Positions 48,131 to 58,892 of a stretch of DNA of 64,000 bases are shown in pieces. Location of the stretch: contig NZ_AP024854.1 of the NCBI RefSeq assembly GCF_024529955.1, positions 2,108,001-2,172,000 of the forward strand, given 5' to 3'. The DNA comes from Photobacterium toruni. GTDB taxonomy: Bacteria; Pseudomonadota; Gammaproteobacteria; Enterobacterales; Vibrionaceae. How positions within the stretch are numbered: position 1 is the stretch's first letter; the number at the start of each line of letters is the position of its first letter. The notes under the pieces are model-generated. The model did not search any database. It saw only the letters and a program-made list of their open reading frames with translations, and was not told the DNA's origin. The position numbers were made by a program, and so were the translations under genes.

Positions 48131-49261
48131 TTAATGTCGCAACTCTTCAGGGATCTCCGTTGCTGCGGCTGATAAGGTCGGTTTTTGACCTTTTCCACGA
48201 CGATACGCCTTTAATTGAAAAACATAAGCTAACACCTGTGCTACCGCAACAAACAACCCATCAGGCACTTGTTGCTCTAACTCAGTGGTATAATAAATAG
48301 CACGGGCTAATGGCGCTGCAGGTACAATATCAATCTTGTGTTTATTGGCGATTTCACGAATTTTTAGCGCAAGATGATCGCCACCTTTGGCTATAACGAT
48401 AGGTGCGGCATCTAATTTAGGATCGTAACGTAATGCCACTGAAAAGTGTTCGGGGTTAGTGATCACAACATCAGCTTGTGGTACATCGGCCATCATGCGG
48501 CGCTGGGCCATTTCACGCTGCAACATACGAATACGCCCTTTTACTTCTGGTTTACCTTCTGAGTCTTTATATTCGTCTTTAATTTCTTGCTTAGTCATTT
48601 TTAATTGATCGCTAAAATGCCAAATCTGATAAGGCACATCAATCGCGACCACGATCAACAACGAACAACAGATCAGCAATACAAAATTCAATAGAATATC
48701 TAAGGCATGAAAGTAATTGGCTGGAAAAGTTTCAATACTAAGCTGAAAAAAATCATTCAAACTAGAATAAATCAAATATCCGGCTACGCTGGCGACTAAC
48801 CCAACTTTGAGTATCGATTTAATTAATTCAACCCAACTTTGACTACCAAACATACGTTTAAGGCCACTCATAGGGTTCATTTTTGATAACTTCGGCATCG
48901 CCGCTTCAGAAGAAAAACGTACTCCACCTAGCCCCGCGGCTCCAATCAAGGCTGCAGTAAATAAAAATACTAAAATAATAACCAGCGGCAAAAATACCTG
49001 CCATATTGCAGTAGCAATCACCGAAAATAATAAGTGAACATCAAATGCTTCCTCACGACTTAATGTAAACATTCGACTCATGACCTTGGCTAATGCAGTT
49101 CCTAAACCTTCACCAAACCACATTAAACCCACTGCACCGGAAACCAATACTGCTACGGAGGCTAATTCTCTTGAGCGCGGTACTTGACCTTTTTCTCGCG
49201 CCTGCTCGCGTTTTCGCGCGGTGGCGTCTTCGGTACGTTCTTGACCGTCAGCATCCGACAT
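48131..49261 (-). CDS. flhB: flagellar export switch protein FlhB
   Basis: FlhB changes export specificity from hook to filament proteins. 376 residues: basic N-terminus (QERTEDATARKREQAREKGQ), four spans, and a cytoplasmic domain with the autocleavage site NPEH (VVITNPEHFSVALRY; NPTH in many species). The C-domain is of the same kind as the separate FlhX-like protein at 35235. No strong ribosome-binding site is seen. Confidence 0.96.
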   Translation of the reverse strand: MSDADGQERTEDATARKREQAREKGQVPRSRELASVAVLVSGAVGLMWFGEGLGTALAKVMSRMFTLSREEAFDVHLLFSVIATAIWQVFLPLVIILVFLFTAALIGAAGLGGVRFSSEAAMPKLSKMNPMSGLKRMFGSQSWVELIKSILKVGLVASVAGYLIYSSLNDFFQLSIETFPANYFHALDILLNFVLLICCSLLIVVAIDVPYQIWHFSDQLKMTKQEIKDEYKDSEGKPEVKGRIRMLQREMAQRRMMADVPQADVVITNPEHFSVALRYDPKLDAAPIVIAKGGDHLALKIREIANKHKIDIVPAAPLARAIYYTTELEQQVPDGLFVAVAQVLAYVFQLKAYRRGKGQKPTLSAAATEIPEELRH

Positions 49262-49345
49262 AATGGTTCGTCCATGGTGAATTAAGAAGGTGAATGTAAG
49301 AAAAATAAACAGCGACAGAAACCGCTATAAAATGGAAATTTACAG

Positions 49346-50128
49346 TTAACAATCAAGCCTTGCTAAGCGACACACTTGATCCAAACCTTGCTGCCAAATA
49401 GCCTCATATTGCGGCACAATCCCGAGCACAATAAACCAACTAATTGCCAGTCCTAGTAATAACGCAAATGAAAAGCCTAATGAGAAAATATTTAACTGGG
49501 GCGCAGCGCGGGTCATCACGCCAAATGAAAGGTTCACGGTTAATAGGGCAATAACACCAGCCAGCGCCATATCAACCCCAGCTTTAAAGATATGTCCAAA
49601 CCATCCTGCTAATTGGTGATAGTCAGCAGCAACTAACATACTGCTTCCTACAGGTAAGCTAGTAAAGCTCAGGACTACCACATTAAGCATCGTCAAATGA
49701 CCGTCAGTGGCTAAGAACAATAATATCGCTAGAAACATATAAAATTGTCCCAGCACTGGCGTATTTTGACCATTCGCGGGATCAACCATTGAGGCAAAAC
49801 CTAAGCTTGATTGCATGCCTAATATTTGTCCTAACAACACAAAAGTCTGCGTAATAAACTGCGTGACCAGCCCCATTGCAACCCCAATAATGACTTGTTG
49901 GGTGGTGACAATAAATCCCGCCAGAGAGAGCAACGCAATATCAGTCGGCACTTTAGGTAGCATTGGCATCACCGTAAACGTGATCGCTAATGCAAGGTAT
50001 AGCCGAATTTTAGGTGACACAAAACGCGCCCCAAAAAAAGTCATTGCCATCATCATTGAAGAGATACGAGTAAATGGCCAAAAATAATTGGCAATCCACT
50101 CTAATAACACGCTAGAGGTATAGTGCAT
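49346..50128 (-). CDS. fliR: flagellar export protein FliR
   Basis: FliR is a membrane component of the FliPQR export gate. 260 residues with about six spans; family segments include RISSMMMAMTFFGARFVSPK and GQILGMQSSLGFASMVDPANG. It follows fliQ by 43 bp. Confidence 0.95.
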   Translation of the reverse strand: MHYTSSVLLEWIANYFWPFTRISSMMMAMTFFGARFVSPKIRLYLALAITFTVMPMLPKVPTDIALLSLAGFIVTTQQVIIGVAMGLVTQFITQTFVLLGQILGMQSSLGFASMVDPANGQNTPVLGQFYMFLAILLFLATDGHLTMLNVVVLSFTSLPVGSSMLVAADYHQLAGWFGHIFKAGVDMALAGVIALLTVNLSFGVMTRAAPQLNIFSLGFSFALLLGLAISWFIVLGIVPQYEAIWQQGLDQVCRLARLDC

Positions 50129-50171
50129 AAACGGTGGTTACTCACGAGATAAACACAGCATCGTGCTGCTA

Positions 50172-50441
50172 TCAGTACAGTAGTTGTGGTATCTGATCGA
50201 TAATACGAAAGAAATAATCCATCAACATACGTGTCATCATATGGCCAAAGAACATCAGCGCTAATAACGTCACCACTAAACGCGGTAGAAAACTCAATGT
50301 TTGTTCGTTAATCGAAGTCGCCGCTTGAAATACTGCTACCACCAACCCAATTAATAAGCCCGGAATAACAATCGCGCATACCATAATTAACACCATAAAC
50401 AACGCTTCTTGAAAAATACCGACAAACGCTTCAGGGGTCAT
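50172..50441 (-). CDS. fliQ: flagellar export protein FliQ
   Basis: An 89-residue two-span protein of the export gate (MTPEAFVGIFQEALFMVL, IPGLLIGLVVAVFQAATSIN, the conserved Q-x-x-T-S-I-x-E stretch). It lies between fliP and fliR. Confidence 0.95.
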   Translation of the reverse strand: MTPEAFVGIFQEALFMVLIMVCAIVIPGLLIGLVVAVFQAATSINEQTLSFLPRLVVTLLALMFFGHMMTRMLMDYFFRIIDQIPQLLY

Positions 50442-50473
50442 CTTCTGCTTATCCTTTCCATTTGAGCTGTTCT

Positions 50474-51313
50474 TTATAAAGTGCCAAAACTGGCCGCTAG
50501 CGTGGACAGAATTAAATTCCAGCCATCGACTAATACAAACAACATCAATTTAAACGGTAATGACACAATCATCGGTGATAGCATCATCATACCCATCGCC
50601 ATTAATACTGATGCCACAACGAGATCGATAATTAAGAACGGTAAAAACAACATAAATCCAATCTGAAACGCAGTTTTAAGTTCTGATGTAATAAACGCAG
50701 GCACTAATACTGTTAGTGGGACGGTTTGAGGATCGGTGGCGGTTGAGCCTGAAATATTGACAAAGGTTTCCAGATCTTTCACTCGCGTTTGCTTCAACAT
50801 AAACTGTCGCATTGGCGCTTCAGCGTTAGTTAATGCTTGCTGGGCGCTGATCTGTTCATTGATATAAGGCTGCACTGCATCAGTATTAATTTTATCGATA
50901 ACAGGTGACATCACAAAGAAAGTCAAAAACATCGCGATGCCTATAATTACCTGATTTGATGGTGTTTGTTGCAATCCCATCGCTTGACGTAAAATCGACA
51001 TCACCACCACAATACGGGTAAATGATGTCATTAAAATCACCACAGCAGGCAAAAAACCTAACGCCGTCATTAACGCTAATATTTGCAGTGTGATTGAGTA
51101 ATCTTCACTGCCATCAGGGTTCATGGTGACTGATAATGCAGGAATACCACCATGGCCTGTACCTGCAATCAAATGTGATGCACGACTTTCCGCTGTCATC
51201 GCAGCTTGAGTAACGCTTTCGGTTGCCCAAACGGGAGTTGTCATGATCCAACTGCTCGTCAATAACAGTAATAAAGCGATTTTGATGTACATTGCGGGGT
51301 TATTTTTTATCAT
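50474..51313 (-). CDS. fliP: flagellar export protein FliP
   Basis: FliP builds the core of the export pore. It has a cleavable signal ([17 protein letters not shown]), then [20 protein letters not shown], the FliP signature, and [20 protein letters not shown]. 279 residues from ATG 51313, which overlaps fliO by 14 bp; ATG at 51292 is equally possible, and neither has a good ribosome-binding site. Confidence 0.95.
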   Translation of the reverse strand: MIKNNPAMYIKIALLLLLTSSWIMTTPVWATESVTQAAMTAESRASHLIAGTGHGGIPALSVTMNPDGSEDYSITLQILALMTALGFLPAVVILMTSFTRIVVVMSILRQAMGLQQTPSNQVIIGIAMFLTFFVMSPVIDKINTDAVQPYINEQISAQQALTNAEAPMRQFMLKQTRVKDLETFVNISGSTATDPQTVPLTVLVPAFITSELKTAFQIGFMLFLPFLIIDLVVASVLMAMGMMMLSPMIVSLPFKLMLFVLVDGWNLILSTLAASFGTL

Positions 51314-51656
51314 TGGTGGTTATCAATCGGCTCAGCTGAGATGCAAAATCGTTGGCTGGCACATCTTCCATGATTAAAGGTTGTTCAAGCTTACTCAGCA
51401 ATGAAATATTGTGCTGAGTGATGCCAACTAATAGCTGTTCATCACCCACTTGAATCAACGCAATTCGCTCCCGCTGTCCAAGTGTTAACTGCTTTACAAT
51501 CGTGAGTCGCTGGTCACTACTGTGCACGCCCACTAAACGCATTTTTTTTAGCACCCATGCCAAAAATAAAATAATAACAATCACCAATACCAATGACGCT
51601 AAGGTTGTGGCTAAATTAAGATCGGGCGCTTGCCCTAAGGTCACTGACTGATCCAT
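51300..51656 (-). CDS. fliO: flagellar biosynthesis protein FliO
   Basis: A 118-residue one-span protein ([20 protein letters not shown]) with a small cytoplasmic domain ([21 protein letters not shown]) that helps FliP assemble. It lies between fliN and fliP. Confidence 0.92.
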   Translation of the reverse strand: MDQSVTLGQAPDLNLATTLASLVLVIVIILFLAWVLKKMRLVGVHSSDQRLTIVKQLTLGQRERIALIQVGDEQLLVGITQHNISLLSKLEQPLIMEDVPANDFASQLSRLITTNDKK

Positions 51657-51665
51657 TGTTAACTC

Positions 51666-52052
51666 TTAACGTAATTTCTTAATGCGTTCGGTTTGGCTAA
51701 TCACGTCGGTTAAACGAATCCCAAATTTATCATTGACCACCACCACTTCACCGTGAGCAATCAAAGTGCCATTAACCATCACGTCCAATGATTCCCCTGC
51801 AATTCGATCAAGCTCAACCACTGATCCTTGGTTAAGTTGCAATAAGTTACGAATACTGATTTGCGTACGACCAACTTCCATTGAAATCGTCACTGGAATA
51901 TCCATAATGGTATCCAGTTTACGACGCTCATCATCTGAGATAGGCGCAGTATCATCGGTTAACTCTTCCAATGGCGCGGGGATTACAGTGTCTTGTTGTT
52001 CAGCTAAAGCAGCAGCCCAATCATCTGCCATTTGTTGATCATTTTGAGACAT
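51666..52052 (-). CDS. fliN: flagellar motor switch protein FliN
   Basis: FliN forms the lower C-ring and binds FliH during export. 128 residues: acidic N-terminal extension and the C-terminal SpoA domain (VGRTQISIRNLLQLNQGSVV, GEVVVVNDKFGIRLTDV). Confidence 0.96.
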   Translation of the reverse strand: MSQNDQQMADDWAAALAEQQDTVIPAPLEELTDDTAPISDDERRKLDTIMDIPVTISMEVGRTQISIRNLLQLNQGSVVELDRIAGESLDVMVNGTLIAHGEVVVVNDKFGIRLTDVISQTERIKKLR

Positions 52053-52067
52053 TATTATTCCTATTAA

Positions 52068-53123
52068 TTATGAGTGCGTTTCATCGTTACTGTTCATCTC
52101 TAATAATGTAGAGCTTAATAGTTCACGATCTAAAAAAGCCAAGTCCGTTTTCACCATGTCTGGGCGTTTTAATTTATCGGTAATTTTAAGCGCGACATTA
52201 TCGCCACTACGCCCCATTTTGGCGCGATAGGTCGGTAGGTCTTCAACAAAAATAGTGGCTGATTCTGGCATAGTGATAGGAATGACATCACCAGTTTGTA
52301 ATTCCATTAGATCACGTAATGAGATATCAATATCCAATAGCTTGGCACGTAGATTTACGGGTACATCCATGATTTCATCACGCAATGCATGGCTCCAACG
52401 AACGTCGGTATCCATCTTGTCGCTTTGTACTCCGGCATCTAGTAATTCACGAATAGGCTCGACCATTGAATACGGCATCACGACATGAAAATCGCCTCCG
52501 CCGCCATCGATCTCAATATGAAATGAACTCACCACTATCACTTCTGTTGGGCTAACAATATTGGCCATGGTTGGGTTCACTTCAGAGTCGATATATTCAA
52601 ACTCAACGGGCATGACCGGCGACCATGCTTCACGGTAATCTTCAAATACTAATTTCAATAACATCTGAACAATACGTCGTTCTGTTGGTGTAAATTCACG
52701 CCCTTCAATTTTGGCGTGAAAACGACCATCACCACCAAAAAAGTTCTCAACCAAGATAAACACTAATCGTGCTTCCATGGTGATCAATGCGGTTCCTTTT
52801 AATGGTCTAAAACGCACCATATTTAAACTTGTAGGAACATAAAGTGTATTTTGATACTCACCAAATTTGATCATTTGCACGCCATTGATCGATACTTCGG
52901 CGGTTTTACGCAACATATTAAATAAACTGATCCGCATATGACGCGCAAAACGTTCGTTGATCAATTCAAGGGTTGGCATTCGTCCACGAACAATGCGATC
53001 TTGCGAAGAAAAATCAAAAGTGGTGATACCTGAACCTTGATCGCCATCATTCACATCATCATCAGGTTCATCAACGCCATGTAATAACGCATCAATTTCA
53101 TCTTGGGTTAGTAAATCACTCAC
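52068..53123 (-). CDS. fliM: flagellar motor switch protein FliM
   Basis: FliM is the C-ring protein that binds CheY-P. The N-terminal CheY-binding peptide is MSDLLTQDEIDALLHGVD. It is followed by an acidic linker, the CheC-like middle domain (FGEYQNTLYVPTSLNMVRF) and the C-terminal SpoA domain (DISLRDLMELQTGDVIPI). 351 residues. The peptide closely resembles the repeats in the CheA linker. Confidence 0.97.
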   Translation of the reverse strand: MSDLLTQDEIDALLHGVDEPDDDVNDGDQGSGITTFDFSSQDRIVRGRMPTLELINERFARHMRISLFNMLRKTAEVSINGVQMIKFGEYQNTLYVPTSLNMVRFRPLKGTALITMEARLVFILVENFFGGDGRFHAKIEGREFTPTERRIVQMLLKLVFEDYREAWSPVMPVEFEYIDSEVNPTMANIVSPTEVIVVSSFHIEIDGGGGDFHVVMPYSMVEPIRELLDAGVQSDKMDTDVRWSHALRDEIMDVPVNLRAKLLDIDISLRDLMELQTGDVIPITMPESATIFVEDLPTYRAKMGRSGDNVALKITDKLKRPDMVKTDLAFLDRELLSSTLLEMNSNDETHS

Positions 53124-53130
53124 AGGGCAC

Positions 53131-53616
53131 CTATTGCATCACAAAGCCAGTAAATAACACCCGTTCAACCACAGGCATATTCGTCATCTTATTCATTGTT
53201 GCTTGTACTGCCGTCAATGCCAGTTGACGTAACTGTTCACGTCCTTGCGGCTGACGTAATTGTTCAACCGTGGTTGCTGAAAAAGTTTGCAATAAGACAC
53301 TTTCAACTAATGGCACATGTTTTTTAGCTAATGCTTCATTGTGTTCACCTCGAACCATTAGCTGTACTTTTATTTGCACCACACGATCTCGTTCTTGGCC
53401 ACTGACATTAAAAATAAAAGGTTCGGGTAATACGATGTAATAAGCTGACATTTTCAATGCCGTTTGAAGGGCTTCTTCTGATGACACATTTGCAGTTTTA
53501 GACTCAGCTGATGGCGCAGTAAAAAACCAAATTCCACCACCGATCACCACCATGACCAACAGAATCACCAAGCTCATGATGAGTGTTTTTTTTCTATTTC
53601 CACCAAACATTATCAA
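53131..53616 (-). CDS. fliL: flagellar basal body-associated protein FliL
   Basis: FliL rings the stator and supports motor torque. 161 residues with one span (TLIMSLVILLVMVVIGGGIWFF) and a periplasmic domain (ALKMSAYYIVLPEPFIFN to VERVLFTGFVMQ). A second ATG two codons in is an alternative start. It is 7 bp before fliM. Confidence 0.94.
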   Translation of the reverse strand: MIMFGGNRKKTLIMSLVILLVMVVIGGGIWFFTAPSAESKTANVSSEEALQTALKMSAYYIVLPEPFIFNVSGQERDRVVQIKVQLMVRGEHNEALAKKHVPLVESVLLQTFSATTVEQLRQPQGREQLRQLALTAVQATMNKMTNMPVVERVLFTGFVMQ

Positions 53617-53715
53617 TCCTTGCTCGCTGTTTTATTACTTCATTTCTTGCCACATGACATTGCTGCATGTTTTTCCTTATTGATTAAGCATTCGCTATTA
53701 ATTTGATTCAAAACA

Positions 53716-55041
53716 CTAAGCGTAATAATCAACTTGATCTTTATTTTCTTTTACGACCACGTTAATAACAGAATCAAGTGGATCATTATCCGCGATAAGA
53801 TGACTGTCATCTGCAAGCGTGCTTACTGATGATTGTTGACCAGATTGTGACTGCGAGTGTGCTGAATGATGACTTTGATGATCGGCAAATTGCTGATGAC
53901 TATCTTGCTGTACTGAACTTTGAGCTAGTTGCAATCCTTGCTGGTGCAACATTTCACGTAATCGTGGCATCGCATGTTCAATAATGTCGCGAGCCTGATG
54001 ATTATTCACTGTAAATTGGACCGAGGCTTGATCTTGGTTAATGGTCAATTTAATCTGAAGTTTGCCAAGTTCTGGCGGATCTAATCGAATATCAACATAT
54101 TTTAGGTTCTTCGCCATCATCATATTAATGCGCTCATGAACCTCTTCGCCAGCCTGTTCGCGAGTAAGAACTAACGGTGATTGGAGAGAAGGGGCAATAG
54201 AAAGTTGCTCAGGTTTTAGCATTAAGGGTGTCGTTGATGTCGTTGCTAATCCCGTCAATTGTTGAGCCAGCACATCCCCCTGTGTATGACTATTAATGCT
54301 CTGCTGTGGTCGATTATCATCGGTCAACAAGCAAGCATCATCAAATACCGATGACTTAATTAGCATGTCAGAATGAGATGTTGTCGCTAATGGGGCCGGC
54401 GTAGATGTTGATAGTGACGAATTATTGACACCACCATCAATAGTGAGACTTGTATCACTTTCCGCGCCAGATTTTTGTCCATCGATATTATCTGTAACTT
54501 TCGTCGCTAATAATGCTGCCGTCGGTGTCACCACAGTTGTCGTTGCAGACATCACAGTCGGCGGCAAGGTCTTGCCGTTCGTATCAAGGCTATTTACTTG
54601 TGTTATATTTTTAGAGTTAAGCTGCTGATTAGATTGTGTTAATTGCTGTAAAAATACATTCCCCGCAGCCATTAACTCTACTGCATCATCAATTGCTATC
54701 ATGTCATTATCAATAACTATTAATGCTTCATCAGTTGCAGCATCAGCCATTATCGAATCGGCGGTTAATGTTACATTGTCTGTATCAATGACATCAGAAG
54801 CATCTGTTAGATGCATTTCGCTATCAATATTCATTACTTCAGCACCCATCGTTGCGACATCATGTGCTGATATAGATTCATCATCAATGACCACTGACGG
54901 TGGCGCGTTATCAATCGCTTGCTGATATTGTTCTAAAAACTGACTCTCACTAAATAGCGCCATATCAGAGGTGGAACTGGACCCAGAACTGCCCGTATCG
55001 AGTTTTGCCGTTTGCGTAGATGACACATTAAATAGATTCAT
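53716..55041 (-). CDS. fliK: flagellar hook-length control protein FliK
   Basis: FliK measures hook length and signals FlhB to switch. The start at 55041 (MNLFNVSSTQTAKLD) is preferred; an upstream extension of 27 residues is basic and unlike the family. Long Asp/Ser/Thr-rich N-terminal ruler, then the conserved C-domain (KYVDIRLDPPELGKLQIKLT, AMPRLREMLHQQGLQLAQ). 441 residues. A sigma54-like promoter lies 106 bp upstream. Confidence 0.93.
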   Translation of the reverse strand: MNLFNVSSTQTAKLDTGSSGSSSTSDMALFSESQFLEQYQQAIDNAPPSVVIDDESISAHDVATMGAEVMNIDSEMHLTDASDVIDTDNVTLTADSIMADAATDEALIVIDNDMIAIDDAVELMAAGNVFLQQLTQSNQQLNSKNITQVNSLDTNGKTLPPTVMSATTTVVTPTAALLATKVTDNIDGQKSGAESDTSLTIDGGVNNSSLSTSTPAPLATTSHSDMLIKSSVFDDACLLTDDNRPQQSINSHTQGDVLAQQLTGLATTSTTPLMLKPEQLSIAPSLQSPLVLTREQAGEEVHERINMMMAKNLKYVDIRLDPPELGKLQIKLTINQDQASVQFTVNNHQARDIIEHAMPRLREMLHQQGLQLAQSSVQQDSHQQFADHQSHHSAHSQSQSGQQSSVSTLADDSHLIADNDPLDSVINVVVKENKDQVDYYA

Positions 55042-55146
55042 AGTAACTCTTTTAATACGTGTCGTAACAAACGACAAATAAATGAATAACTGTTTGATTA
55101 AAACGTCAAAAAAACGCTTCATTCAAAACAAATGTTCTATACTAAT

Positions 55147-55160
55147 GCAAAAAGCAAACC
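55147..55160 (-). promoter_or_regulatory. possible sigma54 promoter of fliK
   Basis: On the minus strand TGGTTTGCTTTTTGCA has GG and GC with the required 10-base spacing and an ideal TTTGCA element, but the -24 half is only TGG. It lies just after the fliJ stop, so the fliKLMNOPQR-flhB group could be expressed on its own. Confidence 0.6.
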
Positions 55161-55166
55161 AGTTTT

Positions 55167-55616
55167 TTAGTTCACGCCTTGTTGACGGCGTGCAAATTGT
55201 AACGTCACAAATTCATCCATCATTTTTTGTTCTTGTTTATCCAAAAAAAGCTGGCGTTCACGCTGTTTTTTTTCCAATATCCATTCAATACCGCGCTTTT
55301 TTTGCTGCATTGCTTGCCAGTGCTGACGGCATTGCTCAATTTGATTAGCAAAGTAACCCCCCGCCTGTTTTTGTTTCTCTAATGTGGTATCAAGTTGAGT
55401 TAAAAATTTTTGTAAATGGCTATATTGACTTGCCGTTAATCCTTGTTGACCACGCTCAGAAAGCTGACGACAGTAATCGAGTCGATACTGTTCAATTTGA
55501 GCTAATTGCTGTAAATAATTTTGTTGTTCAAGCTGGGCTTGATTAAGGGCGAGACTGGCTTGATGTTCTTGTTGTTGTGCTTGTTCTATCAGTAATTCAA
55601 ATGTTCTCAATGGCAT
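55167..55616 (-). CDS. fliJ: flagellar export chaperone FliJ
   Basis: A 149-residue protein predicted as an almost continuous coiled coil (LIEQAQQQEHQASLALNQAQ onward), which inserts into the FliI hexamer like the gamma subunit of F1-ATPase. It follows fliI by 43 bp. Confidence 0.94.
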   Translation of the reverse strand: MPLRTFELLIEQAQQQEHQASLALNQAQLEQQNYLQQLAQIEQYRLDYCRQLSERGQQGLTASQYSHLQKFLTQLDTTLEKQKQAGGYFANQIEQCRQHWQAMQQKKRGIEWILEKKQRERQLFLDKQEQKMMDEFVTLQFARRQQGVN

Positions 55617-55659
55617 ATTATAACGACCCTGTGTTTAAATTATCTGGTTGTCGAGTCCA

Positions 55660-56976
55660 TTAGCCGCCTAATGTAGATCGCAACATGTTGACGCACATTT
55701 CATACGGTACGGCTTCTTTCATTTCTTGCTGCAAATAACTATCTAATTTGGGTTTAAAATTAAAAGCTTGATCAATAGTGGCGTCCGTTCCTGGTTTATA
55801 AGCGCCAATAGCAACTAGATCTTGATTTTTACGACAGATAGATAAAATTTGACGTACAGCTTTAGACATCAACATATGTTCATCACTGACAATGGCTGGC
55901 ATTACACGACTGACTGAACGTTCAACATCAATAGCGGGATAATGCCCTGCATCTGCCATTTCACGCGATAGCACAATATGACCATCAAGGATCGCCCGTG
56001 ACGCATCAGCAATCGGGTCTTGCAGATCATCACCTTCACTTAATACGGTGAAAAAAGCCGTGATCGAACCTTGGTTTTCATTACCATTACCGGCACGTTC
56101 CACCAGCGCTGGTAACTTAGCAAACACTGACGGCGGATAACCTTTGGTTGCTGGCGGCTCACCAACAGATAACGCAATTTCACGTTGCGCCTGAGCAAAA
56201 CGGGTTAGTGAATCCATCAGTAGCAATACATCAAAACCTTGATTGCGAAAATACTCCGCAATCGTAAGTGAGGTTTGACAGCCTTTTAAGCGCATTAATG
56301 GCGAAGCATCGGCAGGCGCTGCAATCACCACGGCACGCTCTCGCCCCTCTTTTCCTAAAATTTCATCAATAAATTCTTTTACTTCTCGACCACGCTCACC
56401 AATTAATCCCACCACCACAATTTGGGCACTGGTACCACGGGTCATCATGCCTAATGTCACTGACTTACCAACACCGGAGCCTGCAAAGAGGCCAATACGT
56501 TGCCCTTTCCCCACGGTTAATAAACCATTAATGGCTTTAATGCCGACATCTAATGGCTCTTTAATCGGTTTACGTGATAACGGATTTATCGGTACTGAAG
56601 TAAATGCTGCTCGTTGCTCAGTAAAAATAGGACCCAAACCATCTAATGGATTGCCAATACCATCAATCACTCGACCTAATAATTCAGGACCAACGGGAAT
56701 ACCGCTATTGTGTAAAATCGGAGTTACTTTAGCGCCCGGCATTACGCCAGATAACTGCTCGCTCGGCATTAAAAATAATGTTTCACCAGCAAAACCAACC
56801 ACTTCTGCCTCTAACTCACCGTTAAGGGTTTCCACTTTACAGACACTACCAACAGGGGCGCGGCAGCCAATCGCTTCAAGGGTTAAGCCAACGACACGAT
56901 CTAATCGTCCAGACGCGACAGGTTTACAAGCAGTATTCGCCGTTTGGTAACGACTTAGGCGCTGTACAAGGGTCAT
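55660..56976 (-). CDS. fliI: flagellum-specific ATP synthase FliI
   Basis: The export ATPase. 438 residues with Walker A ([16 protein letters not shown]), Walker B ([18 protein letters not shown]) and the [15 protein letters not shown] stretch of the F1-beta/FliI family. Its ATG overlaps the fliH stop by 4 bp. Confidence 0.97.
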   Translation of the reverse strand: MTLVQRLSRYQTANTACKPVASGRLDRVVGLTLEAIGCRAPVGSVCKVETLNGELEAEVVGFAGETLFLMPSEQLSGVMPGAKVTPILHNSGIPVGPELLGRVIDGIGNPLDGLGPIFTEQRAAFTSVPINPLSRKPIKEPLDVGIKAINGLLTVGKGQRIGLFAGSGVGKSVTLGMMTRGTSAQIVVVGLIGERGREVKEFIDEILGKEGRERAVVIAAPADASPLMRLKGCQTSLTIAEYFRNQGFDVLLLMDSLTRFAQAQREIALSVGEPPATKGYPPSVFAKLPALVERAGNGNENQGSITAFFTVLSEGDDLQDPIADASRAILDGHIVLSREMADAGHYPAIDVERSVSRVMPAIVSDEHMLMSKAVRQILSICRKNQDLVAIGAYKPGTDATIDQAFNFKPKLDSYLQQEMKEAVPYEMCVNMLRSTLGG

Positions 56977-57797
56977 GATGTTGGCTCTTGCAAGTGACTA
57001 TTGAGTTCATTAAAGGTCGTCAGTGAATGCAAAATCCGATCATCAATTAAATAATCAACGCTTGAACTGCCACATTCCAACTGTAAATCTCCTCGTTGCA
57101 AACTCGGCTCAGCAACCAAAGACCATTTACGTTGTTGTAAATCAGCCTCATCAAAACGGCTATAAACCAGCGCAACATCTTCTGGGTGTAGATGCATTTT
57201 GATTGATCGATCTGCTATTGGCAGTGTCGCAACGACTTCACGTAATGTATTGAGCAATACTTGTGGATTAGTTTTTACCTCAACGCGAATTAGCGCCTTC
57301 GTTAAGCTATTAACCAATAACAATAGCTGTTGCTCAACATCAGTATTTACTTGTGCAATTGGATTTGAAAATTTATCCATCACTGCTGTTAATAATGCCA
57401 CTTGCTGATCAATTTGTGCTTGTGCTTGTTCCAGCCCTTGCTGCAATCCTTGTGCGAGTCCTTCAGCATGACCAGCCGCGATCCCCTCAGCATGACCTTG
57501 ACTGAAACCTTCGCTATGCCCTGCTTGGCGACCTTGTTCAACCCCTTCGTCATAAGCAGATTTCTGCATCGCTTCAAGTTCTGCGGCAGTTATGGGTGGC
57601 GGTGGTGGTGGCTCAGTTTGTAATTGTTGTAACTGTTGCTGTTGTTCCTGCTCAAGATAATATTGATGATCATAGTTAAATGCATTCTCAAGATCTCGAT
57701 CACCATCTTTGCTGTAATCTGGATATGCCCAACGTTCAAGTTCTTGTGCTTGATGCTCAGATACGCGCATAAAACCACGACGACGTTCATCACTCAT
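56973..57797 (-). CDS. fliH: flagellar assembly protein FliH
   Basis: FliH regulates FliI and docks it to the C-ring. 274 residues: N-terminal FliN-binding segment, a poly-Pro run (EPPPPPPI), a long GxxxG helix ([19 protein letters not shown] continuing similarly to residue about 130) and the C-terminal domain ([20 protein letters not shown]). The glycine-repeat helix is characteristic of FliH. Confidence 0.95.
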   Translation of the reverse strand: MSDERRRGFMRVSEHQAQELERWAYPDYSKDGDRDLENAFNYDHQYYLEQEQQQQLQQLQTEPPPPPPITAAELEAMQKSAYDEGVEQGRQAGHSEGFSQGHAEGIAAGHAEGLAQGLQQGLEQAQAQIDQQVALLTAVMDKFSNPIAQVNTDVEQQLLLLVNSLTKALIRVEVKTNPQVLLNTLREVVATLPIADRSIKMHLHPEDVALVYSRFDEADLQQRKWSLVAEPSLQRGDLQLECGSSSVDYLIDDRILHSLTTFNELNSHLQEPTS

Positions 57798-57845
57798 GAT
57801 AAAACCCTACAGCGATAATGGTGTTGGAAAAATAATGAGGATCGC

Positions 57846-58892
57846 TTATAAAAATTCATCAGTACCGCCATTACCCGTTAGGACTAATTCACCTAAATCA
57901 GATAAACGACGCGCGATAGATAATATTTCTTTCTGGGCAGCTTCTACATCTGCAACACGAATCGGTCCCATCGCTTCTAAATCTTCTTGTAGCATTTCAC
58001 CTGCACGCTTAGACATATTGCTGTAGAACTTATCTCGCAACATATCATCAGCCCCTTTAAGGGCTTTTTGTAATAGATCTTGAGGTACATCACGTAATAA
58101 AATTTGAATACCGCGATCATCAACTTCAATTAAATTATCAAACACAAACATCAGATCTTGAATTTGGGTTGCTGTTTCTTCATCGTTTTCACGAATTTGA
58201 TCCATCAACAATCCTTCAACATTATTATCGAGATAGTTCATGATTTCTGCCGCCGCTTTTAAGCCACCAATTTTGGCAGCTTGTGCTCCGGCTTGACCTG
58301 CAAATTGTTTTTCCATGATATCGTTTAATTCATGTAATGCTGCGGGTTGTACTTCTTCCAAATTAGCGATACGCATCATTAAATCTAATCGCACTCGCTC
58401 AGGAAATTGCGATAAAATTTCAGCCGATTGTTCAGGCTCTAAATAAGACAACACAATCGTTTGAATCTGCGGGTGTTCATTAAGAATAATGCTTGCTACT
58501 TGACGAGGATCCATCCATTTTAGAGAATCAAGTCCACGTGATCCGCTACCCATTAAAATTTGATCTACCAAGTTATTGGCTTTATCTTCGCCTAATGCTG
58601 CGACTAAAGCATTACGGACAAAATCTTCACTGCCCATGCCAATACTGGTGTATTTTTGAATTTCTTCTAAAAATGAACGATGAACACTAGAGACTTTATC
58701 TTGATTTAAGTTTTTCATACTAGCCATTGCCCCTCCCACCCGCTGCACTTGCTTTGGGTCAAGGTGACGAATAATACTAGCAGCATCTTGTTCATTGAGA
58801 CTTAATAATAAAATCGCTGCTTTTTCAGTACCATTAAGGCTTTTTATATCAAATTTATTATCAATTGTTGCTACGTCATTAGCCATCTTCAT
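57846..58892 (-). CDS. fliG: flagellar motor switch protein FliG
   Basis: FliG joins the MS ring to the C-ring and meets the stator. 348 residues: N-domain (LNGTEKAAILLLSLNEQDAA), middle domain with the EHPQ motif (LNEHPQIQTIVLSYLEP) and C-domain with the charged torque helix (DLLQKALKGADDMLRDKFYS). The start overlaps fliF by 14 bp; a second ATG two codons in is possible. Confidence 0.97.
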   Translation of the reverse strand: MKMANDVATIDNKFDIKSLNGTEKAAILLLSLNEQDAASIIRHLDPKQVQRVGGAMASMKNLNQDKVSSVHRSFLEEIQKYTSIGMGSEDFVRNALVAALGEDKANNLVDQILMGSGSRGLDSLKWMDPRQVASIILNEHPQIQTIVLSYLEPEQSAEILSQFPERVRLDLMMRIANLEEVQPAALHELNDIMEKQFAGQAGAQAAKIGGLKAAAEIMNYLDNNVEGLLMDQIRENDEETATQIQDLMFVFDNLIEVDDRGIQILLRDVPQDLLQKALKGADDMLRDKFYSNMSKRAGEMLQEDLEAMGPIRVADVEAAQKEILSIARRLSDLGELVLTGNGGTDEFL

